Shown here piece after piece: positions 51,842-60,369 of a DNA stretch of 64,000 bases. Position 1 is the first letter of the stretch; each line of letters begins with the position of its first letter. The position numbers and the translations under genes are program-made. Source of the DNA: Schizochytrium sp. CCTCC M209059 (taxonomy: Eukaryota; Sar; Bigyra; Thraustochytrida; Thraustochytriidae); the NCBI GenBank assembly GCA_000818945.1, contig KN805382.1:64363-128362 (forward strand). The letters are read 5' to 3'. A model generated the notes under the pieces. The model worked only from the letters and a program-made list of their open reading frames with translations, did not search any database and had not been told where the DNA came from.

Positions 51842-54388
51842 TCAGATGACGAGGTTGATAATGCAGCGATCCTTGCGCGGGAAAACAACAATCTCCTTGC
51901 GCACAACATCCTCGCCAAGCGTTTCGCGGACAGCCTCGCGCGCAGCTTCCAGCAGCGCCTCCTGAGAAGGCATTTCTGGCTCGCAAGGAATGGTAAGCAC
52001 CGCCTTCTTCTTGCCCCGGATCTGCACCACCACATTAAGCGCCGTGACGGCATTGGCAATGGCAGCGTCGGCCTTTGGCCACGTCTGATCATGCACTGAA
52101 CTCTGTTGGCCATTGGTGAGCATCTCCCAGAATTCTTCGGCCGCATGCGGAGCAAAGGGGGCCAACATCCGCACCAGCGTGTTCATAACCTCGACCTTGA
52201 GACGATGCGAAGCGGTGTCAAAGTCTGCAAGAGCATTTGAAAGCTTCATGAGATCTGCAATCGCAACATTGAGATGAAACTTGGTGTTCACCTGGTCCGT
52301 CACGCTCATGATAGTCTTGTGCAAAAAGGTTTTCAATTCTGCATCGGCGGCCGCACTGCCGCGCTGGTCCGGGTCGCCCTTGGCCAGTGCTTCGATGCTG
52401 GTGTGAACGCGCTTCAGCCAACGCGTATGACCTGCAAGCGCAGCGTCATCCCACGCGAGTTCAGCCTCGGGCGCTGTGGCAAAGAGGATGCCAAGACGCG
52501 TCACGTCGGCGCCGACAGTGTTGAGCAGATCGACAGGACTCACACCGTTATACTTGGACTTGGACATCTTTTCCCAGACCTGAATCCGATCTTCTTCCTG
52601 AACAGAGTCCACCTCGTCTGGTTTCAAATAACGGCCCGACTTGGTCTCCTTGAATGTTTTGCCAAGAACCATACCCTGGGTCAACAAGGTGTCAAAGGGC
52701 TCAACGCAACGCACGAGGCCCTCGCTGTGAAGAAAACGCGTAATGAAGCGCGAGTACAACAAGTGCAAGATGGCATGCTCCACGCCCCCGATGTAAAGTC
52801 CGACGCCACGTTCTCCCATAAAGTGATCAACTTTGGCTGGATCAAAAGCCAGTTGGTCATTCTTGGCGTCGCAGAAGCGAAAAAAGTACCAAGAAGAGTC
52901 GACAAAGGTATCGAGTGTGTCGAGATCTCGGCGCGCGTGCGTGCCACCACACGAAGGGCAAGTGACGTCCTCAGCCCATGCCTTCGCCTCTTGTTGGTCG
53001 AAAGGGCGTACGACGGGCAACTGCGATTCAGGGACCTCAACCGGCCCGCACGAGTCACAATGAATGATGGGAATCGGTGCTCCCCACCCACGCTGGCGCG
53101 AGACAAGCCAGTCGTGAAGCCGGTATGTCTTGGTGGGCTTGCACACCTTGGCAAGGGCATCAGCGTCGATTGCAGTGCTATCTACTTCCGGCACGCGGAG
53201 GCCGTGCTCTTCGGCGAAGCGGGCATCGCGTTCGTCCTCTGCAGGGACGCCCATGACAGCGCCCTCGCCGTACGAGCTGAGCACGTAGGCCGCGGCAAAG
53301 ACAGGAAGTGGTTCGTTCGTCACAGGGTGTCGTGCTTTGATGGGGAGTAGAACGCCCTCGGCGCCTTCGGCTCCAGCAATGGACTCGAGGGCAATTGCCA
53401 AGTTGACGTCTTGAGCAGCACTTTGGCGCGACAGCGGATGCTGCGGGGAAAGCGCGACAAAGCTCGCGCCCGAGAGCGTATCCGGGCGCGTGGTGAACAC
53501 GGTGACATCGGTGGTGGCAGCGGAATCGTCTGGCCGGAACATCTCAAAGGTGATGTGCGCGCCTTCGGAGCGCCCGATCCACTGCCGCTGGGCCTTGCGC
53601 ACGAGTTCTGGCCATCCTTCCGTCAGAGTCTCAAGGCCGTCGACAAGGTCGTCCTGGTACGCGCAGATGTTGAGAAACCACTGACGGAGGTCGCGCTTCT
53701 CGACGACAGCACCCGAACGCCAAGAGCGACCTTGCCCATCGACTTGCTCATTGGCAAGAACGGTCTCGTCAATGGGGTCCCAATTCACGGTGGCGTCGGC
53801 TTGGTAGGCGAGACCAGCGCGATGCAGTCGAAGAAAGAGCCATTGCGTCCAGCGGTAATAGTCGGGCTTGCACGTCGCGAGCTCATAGTCCCAGTCGAAG
53901 GCGATGCCCAAATCCTTGAGTTGGCCTTTCATTTGGGAAATGTTCATGTTCGTCCAATCACCCGGGTGCACGCCGCGATCGCGAGCCGCGTTCTCAGCAG
54001 GAAGACCAAAGGCGTCCCAGCCAATCGGAAAAAGCACGTCGCGGCCCTGCATCCGCGCTGCCCTCGACAAAGCGTCACCAATGGCGTACACGCGCACATG
54101 ACCCAGATGCAAGTCGCCCGACGGGTAGGGAAACATGCACAGCACGTACTTGGTTTCCTTGGTTAGCGCCGGGTCCGAAGTGGCCTGCCCCGCACAGACA
54201 TCGCCCGTGGCGCTGCGTCCGGGTCTCGTCTTCGCCCATTTCGCCTGCCACTTGCGGTCGAGCTCTGTCAAGGTCAAATTCTCGCCCGTGCCGGTGGGAG
54301 CGCCAGATTCAGACGCGGAGGAGAGGACGCGCACGCCGACCCGCCGCAGGGGCGCCCGCAGACGAGCTGCTGCCAGCGCTGTCCTCAT
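51842..54388 (-). CDS. LARS2: Leucyl-tRNA synthetase, mitochondrial/bacterial type
   Basis: Encodes 848 aa from the ATG at 54388; the longer frame begins with GTG. The start is an Arg/Ala-rich presequence (MRTALAAARLRAPLRRVGVR). HIGH-equivalent HLGH is at 94-97 in PYPSGDLHLGHVRVY. The CP1 editing domain (about 230-420) carries TTRPDTLSGASF. A zinc-type CDSCG ... CPSCGG pair lies near 450-490. KMSKS is at about 606 in KMSKSKYNG, followed by the anticodon-binding domain. Length and motif order match bacterial LeuRS, so the enzyme should act in the mitochondrion. No intron. Confidence 0.95.
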   Translation of the reverse strand: MRTALAAARLRAPLRRVGVRVLSSASESGAPTGTGENLTLTELDRKWQAKWAKTRPGRSATGDVCAGQATSDPALTKETKYVLCMFPYPSGDLHLGHVRVYAIGDALSRAARMQGRDVLFPIGWDAFGLPAENAARDRGVHPGDWTNMNISQMKGQLKDLGIAFDWDYELATCKPDYYRWTQWLFLRLHRAGLAYQADATVNWDPIDETVLANEQVDGQGRSWRSGAVVEKRDLRQWFLNICAYQDDLVDGLETLTEGWPELVRKAQRQWIGRSEGAHITFEMFRPDDSAATTDVTVFTTRPDTLSGASFVALSPQHPLSRQSAAQDVNLAIALESIAGAEGAEGVLLPIKARHPVTNEPLPVFAAAYVLSSYGEGAVMGVPAEDERDARFAEEHGLRVPEVDSTAIDADALAKVCKPTKTYRLHDWLVSRQRGWGAPIPIIHCDSCGPVEVPESQLPVVRPFDQQEAKAWAEDVTCPSCGGTHARRDLDTLDTFVDSSWYFFRFCDAKNDQLAFDPAKVDHFMGERGVGLYIGGVEHAILHLLYSRFITRFLHSEGLVRCVEPFDTLLTQGMVLGKTFKETKSGRYLKPDEVDSVQEEDRIQVWEKMSKSKYNGVSPVDLLNTVGADVTRLGILFATAPEAELAWDDAALAGHTRWLKRVHTSIEALAKGDPDQRGSAAADAELKTFLHKTIMSVTDQVNTKFHLNVAIADLMKLSNALADFDTASHRLKVEVMNTLVRMLAPFAPHAAEEFWEMLTNGQQSSVHDQTWPKADAAIANAVTALNVVVQIRGKKKAVLTIPCEPEMPSQEALLEAAREAVRETLGEDVVRKEIVVFPRKDRCIINLVI

Positions 54389-54822
54389 GATGATCGTCGG
54401 TGTTTTCGTTTGCCACCCACTCCCACTTATGCGCGCGCTGTCACACACAGTGGCTAGCTTTCGTTTTCTTGGTTCATCTTGGTGCCTGAAAGGGGCTGCA
54501 AACAGAGATAGACAGGCCTCGGTGACTGCAAATTGTTCGCATCAGTGAGGTGAGCCTATTCCTCGAGCATTCAAGGAATCGAGCTTTGCAATACTCATGG
54601 CACACCGTTCTCAACACTTTGACTGGAAATGTGGAATCGTCCATAGCAAGCAACATATGGCACATTTCTCTGACAAGTATGGAATAACATTGTGGATTCG
54701 TGGCGCTCGTACTTATTTTGTGTTCATCGCTATGATAGTCATCTTTTCCAAATGGAAGTCGCCAACGTCGAAAATCTCCGCATGCTGTGCTACATGCAGT
54801 AAGGACTTGGTTTCAGACGCCA
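54389..54822. other. Intergenic
   Basis: 5' flank of the LeuRS gene and 3' end of the next minus-strand gene. AT-richer than its surroundings. Nothing recognisable. Confidence 0.45.
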
Positions 54823-55689
54823 CTAAGAACTGGCGCCTCTCAATTCTTGGACAATTGCAGACACAGCTTTGGACGTGCTGCTGTAGACGGTGAGCCCGTG
54901 CCGCTTCGCCACATCTGCAAGATATACGCGTCCGCGCTGAAGATCTTTCACCTCGTCAGGGTGGTAAAGACCTGCGTCGAGCTCCTCAATGACAAGAACG
55001 ACACTTCGCTGACGCGCAATGTGCTCCGCGGCTTCAATCATTGAGGAGATGGATCGGGTCTGCGCAGTCACAACAAAGAGAAGCGTCTGGGCAGAGGCTT
55101 TCATGCGCGCTTCGACATCGACAAGCTCTGGGGACCACTCGTCAACTTGTGGATCGTAGAATGTAATGCCCGCAGCTTCAAGAAGTGGTATAGCTTCGTC
55201 TTTGCGCCAAGTTGTAGGATTGCAGGAGCCGCCGAGAAAGACTTGAACGCCGTCGCCCGCCCATGTAGATGCTTTTGCTGCAGCGCGGCAAAGTGCAGGT
55301 CGTGCGAGCTTGCGAAAGCTTGCAAAGGTACAAATAGAATCGTCGCGCTCCAGCGCCACCCCGGCAGCCAGATCGCTTGACTCGTCGCACTCCAGACCAA
55401 GCTTTCGAAGAGACAAGACGAGCTGCGTTTTGCTTGCCTGCGCGTGCTCAAAGACCTGCCGCAACGTGAAATCTACCGCATCCTCCTCGCACTTTGTCGG
55501 GGACATGGCCACTTGCGCAGCGGCTTCGTCGTCCATGAACTCCTTGGTCTCCATTTCTTGTGACTCGAACCTTGGTTTCTTGAGCTGCTTGGCACCATCG
55601 GCCTTGGCCTGCTCGTTCTTGGCAGCGCTGCCTTTCTTGCTTGCGCGCATGTCGCCGCGTGTTACATCGCTTCGAGGAAGAAAATTCAT
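54823..55689 (-). CDS. Nucleoside 2-deoxyribosyltransferase-like protein
   Basis: Encodes 288 aa from the ATG at 55689 (MNFLPRSDVT); the upstream frame starts with GTG. The N-terminal 60 residues are Lys/Ala-rich. The middle (about 70-140) is a helical, uncharacterised segment. From about 145 the sequence VFLGGSCNPTTWRKDEAIPL opens a domain resembling the eukaryotic nucleoside 2-deoxyribosyltransferase-like family, with an FYDPQVDEW strand, a TLLFVVTAQTRSISSMIEAA stretch and a C-terminal VYLADVAKRHGLTVYSS. Bacterial relatives move deoxyribose between bases. Animal relatives are often regulatory and may lack activity. Glu and Asp candidates are present, but catalysis is not established. Confidence 0.75.
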   Translation of the reverse strand: MNFLPRSDVTRGDMRASKKGSAAKNEQAKADGAKQLKKPRFESQEMETKEFMDDEAAAQVAMSPTKCEEDAVDFTLRQVFEHAQASKTQLVLSLRKLGLECDESSDLAAGVALERDDSICTFASFRKLARPALCRAAAKASTWAGDGVQVFLGGSCNPTTWRKDEAIPLLEAAGITFYDPQVDEWSPELVDVEARMKASAQTLLFVVTAQTRSISSMIEAAEHIARQRSVVLVIEELDAGLYHPDEVKDLQRGRVYLADVAKRHGLTVYSSTSKAVSAIVQELRGASS

Positions 55690-56957
55690 CCTCCGGACGC
55701 GCGCTAGCGCGCAGTGAGCACCGTCGCGTTTGCGCGAGGGCCCCTGTGCCCGCCCAGCCTGCCAGCAGCTCGGGCAGGCAGGCACCCCTGGTTATCGTTG
55801 TAGAACTGAGTCTGGCCGTCGAGAGCTCGGGCAACGCTCTCCTCTCCCGCAAAATTCCCCAGCCAAAATCTCGCACGTTCGATCGTGGCTGTCCGGGACA
55901 GGAATTGTAAGGAAAGGTTCGGTAATAGTTGGTTACTAGTACATTAACACTCGACTGTTGCTGTCTCTCGGTATGCTCGTCTGACTGACTGTCTTGGGGG
56001 TGGGTGAGTGGGTGGGTACCATTGAACGAGCGTTCGTTGCACTTTTGCTCGCTCGGAGTTCGCAACGAGAAGACGAACTCAATACCGTCGTCGTTGTCGT
56101 CAACAGTTCGAGTCGTGTTTTCTTATGCTCGCGCCCAAGTCCGCCACACTCTGTCGCTCGTGCTTCCACTCGCACTTCCTCTTTCAGCCCACGCCGTTCG
56201 TTTATTTCCCCCCAAGCGGCCGCCCCGGCGCGCCTTGCCTCAACGGATCTCCCTACTAGTAAGCACTCCTCGCTGCCGAGCCTCGTCACCACGGTCACGG
56301 CGACCGTCACGACGGGACGGACGGTCGCCCCCTTAAATTAAGTCCCTTTCTAACCAACTTAAGTCCTTTACGCGAACTAGCGCCGGGCCTTCGCGCGTGA
56401 TAGTGCGCGCGGAAATACCCGTGTTGCGGCGCGCCGCAGCAAGTGCGCTATTCCGGCTGCCTACTATCCCTCCCGCCATGGCCGGTCGGTCTTTCTGTCT
56501 GTCTGACTCTGTCTGTCTGTCTGCCTGCTCTCTCTCTCTCTCTCCTTCCCTCTCTACCTCTCTCTGTCTGTGTCTGTGTCTCGCGCTCTTCGAGGCGAGA
56601 CGAGTCGTCAGCGCACTCGCAATCCCGCTCGACGCGCACGGGCGCGGCGCGCGGGGAGGGAGGGAGCCGGGCGGGGCCGGCCCGCTCGCGCGCGCGCCCG
56701 CGCGCAGGCCGACGGGCGGGGAGGCCCGTCTGGCGGTCTGTGTTTGTGCCCGGCGAGCGGCCTGTCTGGGATTCGAAAAGGGAGCGCGGGATTCCTGAGC
56801 ACGGGCATCATCATCGTCGTCGTCGTCCTTGGGAGAGAGCCCTCGAGCGATACCTACCCGCCGGCCGTCCGTCCTCGCCGCGCCGCGTCGCGGGCCGGCC
56901 AGCCGGCGCGGGGGCGGGCCCCGCGCGGACCCCACCTTCTCGACTGAGGCCGCGACG
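55690..56957. promoter_or_regulatory. Long divergent intergenic region
   Basis: About 1.27 kb separate the transferase-like gene from the next plus-strand gene. It holds CTGT and CT microsatellites (about 56491-56560) and a C/G-rich, CpG-dense right half. Short ORFs are compositional. Confidence 0.5.
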
Positions 56958-59906
56958 ATGAGGGCGTCGGGCCCGGCACGGGGTGGCAGCGGAGGAGGCG
57001 GAGGAGGAGGTCCGAGAGCGGCGGGGCCCGTGCTGCAGGACGCTCCTTTTGTCGCCATGCATAGACCGCTTCCGACGATTCCGAGACACATGCAGACCGA
57101 GGAGAGCGTCTTCGCTCCGCACGAGCAGAATCTACAGCCCGAAGACTATACTCCTGCCGGTGTCGAGACGCGGCATCATGAGCTATACATGCAGCCTCAG
57201 TCCCAGCACCAACACCATCAGCACCATCCTCAACACCAACACCAACGACATCAGCACCACGAGCCTCACTTTCATACACATTCGCAGCATCAGACCCTGC
57301 ACCAACTTGGAGGTCAACATGAGAGCCACGTTCGAGCTTCGGTGAACCGAAACATCATGCATGACAATAACGAGGAGGGTTTTTACGCTGAAAGATCTGA
57401 ACCTCTACCACAGTCAATGTCGAGGCCGCAGCACTTTGCAGCGCCATACGATCTCGAGCCCGCCGCCTCTTTTGCGTACGAGCCCGCGCAGGGTATTCCT
57501 GTCTCAGACCAGATCCCTTTGCGCGGAAGCTTTGACAACACGATATTCAAAGCGCGGTATCAGCGGAACAACAAGCGAGGAGGGCTCAAAAATCTACGAT
57601 GCTTTCCTTCTTGTGGCTTTCGACACAAAGAAAAAGGATTTTGCGGGCGATCTTTGGAGATTGAATTGGCCCATGGCCCAGACGCACCTTCGCGACGATT
57701 TTACTCCTGGGTTGAGTTTGTCCTCTCTGACGAGCCTTCGCGATATCAGCTGGGGGAGCGCGTGCCAATGTCTTCAGTGCTGGAGCAGGAACGAAGCAAA
57801 GAGGAACCTATTCGCCCGCTTGTGCGAGGCGAGCGTCTCAATGAAAAGAGCACCGAGACCGCGACAACATTTGAATTCAATCGCGAACGTCGTGGATGGC
57901 ATTACGGTTGGGCTTCAAACAAACACACGTGCAACGCGCAGCACGCGCTTCAGTGCTACGTGTTTGAAGCCTCTCAAGATGAATCGGAGAGTCTGATCTG
58001 CAGGCTCATTGTGCGTTCCCCAAGTTTTATGCTCTTTTGCCGCCGCCGTCGTCGGTTCACGCTTATGCCGTCAGCGCCGACATCGGCTCCTACGAAGCGA
58101 GCCCGCTCTGGGACAAGTCCGGATGCTCAACACGTGAAGCGGGAGCGTTTAGACAATCCTGATGCGACAAATATCACCTCCAGTGCAGAGTCCAAGCAGG
58201 CGCAGAATGGACGGTCAACTGTTCACGTACCGCAAACATCTTCCTCCTCCTCGTCGTCGTCCTCGTCATCAACCACTGCCGCGCCGGCGTATCAGCCGCG
58301 TGCGGTGGTGATCGGGGCCGCAGACTCTTCACGCATGGACACGATTTTCAAACGCCTCGCCGTGGTGATGAGTCGGATCCAGCAACTACAACAGCAACAA
58401 CAGCAGCAGCAACAGCAGCAGCGGCAACAAGATCGCGAGCATTCAGACGCGCTTGCTCTTTTCCCCGCGGAGAGCTCACTTCAAGGATTTACAGATGACC
58501 ATGGACTAGACAACTTGGGAGGACTGCTCTCTGGCTCGGAAAGAGATCCAAATGCAAGCGATGATGCCTTCAATTCGCAAATGCTCGACGATGCGTTTGA
58601 GCTTTTTGCTAAACTGCCTGATATCGGCGATGACGTCTTTACCTTTGGTGCGGACGGTGATCAGGACGTGAGCGCTTTCGGAGAGGATGTTGCTGCATTT
58701 CAAACACCTCCGCCTGCGCCCTTGACGACACCCGACATTGGAGATTCAAATTCGGCAACAACAAATGCTGCTGCGCCGGCTCGCGGGAGTGCGCAGGCTG
58801 ACGACACGATGACCGCTCCGCAGCAACTTAAGCGGACGATGAGTGATCAAATGATGGATGATGTAGCGCAGTATCTTCGCAACGAGTCAAAGTTTCAGCG
58901 CGCCGTCGGCAACATCACACGTCAGGCGCACAATGGTGCACCGGACTATAATGGCTTCTTGCGGATGGTTCAAGATCATCTCGAGTCGTATCGTCGAAGT
59001 CGCAACATTAGCCGCTCAGAGTTCGAGCGAGCCTTTAATAGCGCGACGGGCCGTTTTTCTCAAGGTCGTTCAAGTCGCACGCAGGCCGAGGATGCTTCTT
59101 CGGATGTGCACCGACGAGACGCCGAAGGCAAAACCACCGGCGCGGAGCGAGGCGGCAAGCTGGCGGCGACGGCGCTGGATCCCACCGGAGCTCGCGCTGC
59201 CTGGCCTACAAAGGAGTCGGCGGGCGATGCAGCTGGGGCCGAAGCCCCGCCCAAGTCTTCGCTTTTGGGAACGGCATTTGGCGCGCTGAGCTCGTTTGTA
59301 TCGACATCTAGCGTGACGGCGCCGTCCTCCTCCTCCTCCTCCTCCTCGTCGTCGTCGTCGTCGTCATCGTCATCATCAAGCAGCGTGCCTGTTCCAAGCC
59401 AGGCGCTCTATATTACAGGTCCTGGAAACGTCCGCATTCCGAATATTCAAGGACGCTGGCGGCAAACCGAAGCGTCTGAAAACCTGATGCAAGAGATGCG
59501 CATAAAGATGGGCACGCCGTGGATCTTGAGCAAAATGTTCGAGTTTATGGAGTCCCGTTATGAGATTGAGATTGCAGGTTTGGTCATGATCATGCGTCTC
59601 AACCGCAAATGGATCTCCAACACGGCACTTCGTTTCGTGCTCGACGGTGAGGAGCACTCGTGGGGTATCAGTCTTCCAGCTCCCTTTTCGCAGCTTTCGC
59701 AGGGCTGGAATTACCGCGCGTGGATTGAAGACCACAAGATCATCCTCACGCACATGATCGGGGATCAGCGCGTCACGCGGATCAATTGGGTCAGCCGTGA
59801 TCGCCGCATTCTTTATTGCATTGTCATTCTGGAGGTCCAAGACACCCAAACTGGGGCCTTTGTAGAAATGGGTCGTGTCAATCAGCACGCCAACCTCGAG
59901 TCGTAA
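56958..59906 (+). CDS. Large modular protein: His/Gln-rich, Cys/His motif, polyQ, polyS and beta-rich C-terminal domain
   Basis: Encodes 982 aa from ATG 56958, or 949 from the ATG at 57057. Residues about 80-125 are His/Gln repeats. Residues about 210-370 form a compact domain with KARYQRNNKRGGLKNLRCFP and C-x3-C-x3-H-x5-C spacing, followed by RFYSWVEFVLSD and CRLIVRSPSFMLFCRRRRR, which may be a metal- or DNA-binding module. A polyGln run (about 477-490) and acidic/Ser regions follow, then a helical segment (about 640-700). A Ser run of over 20 residues (about 793-813) precedes a C-terminal domain of about 150 residues (IQGRWRQTEASENLMQ ... LVMIMRLNRKWISNTALRF) that looks like a lipocalin/FABP-type beta-barrel. 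A regulatory lipid-sensing protein is a guess. No family is confirmed. Confidence 0.7.
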   Translation: MRASGPARGGSGGGGGGGPRAAGPVLQDAPFVAMHRPLPTIPRHMQTEESVFAPHEQNLQPEDYTPAGVETRHHELYMQPQSQHQHHQHHPQHQHQRHQHHEPHFHTHSQHQTLHQLGGQHESHVRASVNRNIMHDNNEEGFYAERSEPLPQSMSRPQHFAAPYDLEPAASFAYEPAQGIPVSDQIPLRGSFDNTIFKARYQRNNKRGGLKNLRCFPSCGFRHKEKGFCGRSLEIELAHGPDAPSRRFYSWVEFVLSDEPSRYQLGERVPMSSVLEQERSKEEPIRPLVRGERLNEKSTETATTFEFNRERRGWHYGWASNKHTCNAQHALQCYVFEASQDESESLICRLIVRSPSFMLFCRRRRRFTLMPSAPTSAPTKRARSGTSPDAQHVKRERLDNPDATNITSSAESKQAQNGRSTVHVPQTSSSSSSSSSSSTTAAPAYQPRAVVIGAADSSRMDTIFKRLAVVMSRIQQLQQQQQQQQQQQRQQDREHSDALALFPAESSLQGFTDDHGLDNLGGLLSGSERDPNASDDAFNSQMLDDAFELFAKLPDIGDDVFTFGADGDQDVSAFGEDVAAFQTPPPAPLTTPDIGDSNSATTNAAAPARGSAQADDTMTAPQQLKRTMSDQMMDDVAQYLRNESKFQRAVGNITRQAHNGAPDYNGFLRMVQDHLESYRRSRNISRSEFERAFNSATGRFSQGRSSRTQAEDASSDVHRRDAEGKTTGAERGGKLAATALDPTGARAAWPTKESAGDAAGAEAPPKSSLLGTAFGALSSFVSTSSVTAPSSSSSSSSSSSSSSSSSSSSVPVPSQALYITGPGNVRIPNIQGRWRQTEASENLMQEMRIKMGTPWILSKMFEFMESRYEIEIAGLVMIMRLNRKWISNTALRFVLDGEEHSWGISLPAPFSQLSQGWNYRAWIEDHKIILTHMIGDQRVTRINWVSRDRRILYCIVILEVQDTQTGAFVEMGRVNQHANLES

Positions 59907-60369
59907 GGGCGCTGCGTTCTGTTGTTTTTTCTTTTCATGTTGACGCGAGCCATCACCATATGGTACTCATTTTCTATAAACGTGTGCCTGTCAGCGACTG
60001 CTTTGCCTGACGCGTCCACTCGTTTTCATCCGGTTTCATGTATGTATACGTATATCTGCTACGTGTTGTTTTCGCTTTTGCGCTTTTTCTCTTGCTTTGC
60101 TTTTTTTTGGGGGGGGGAGAGGAGAGCCATGGCTCTTTAAATTGTTGCAGATGAGCACGCGGCAATCATTAATCTCGCACGCTCGTCGAGCGATGGGCCT
60201 TTCGCCTTTTGTCGTGCCGTTTGCCTCACCGTGGGCAAGTCAGAAGGGCCCTCCAAAGCGCACGAAGCGGGCTCCGCAACCCGCTTCAAGCTGTTCCGCC
60301 GACCTCAAACAACAAAACTTGAATAGACACACGGCGACGAGGTGCGTGCGGGCGGACGTGCGCGCGATC
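59907..60369. other. Intergenic / alternative 5' extension of Ku80
   Basis: A T-run then a G-run lie at about 60101-60117. The Ku80 frame is open through part of this region with in-frame ATGs at 60151 and 60193, so it may be a 5' UTR or an alternative N-terminus. Confidence 0.5.
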
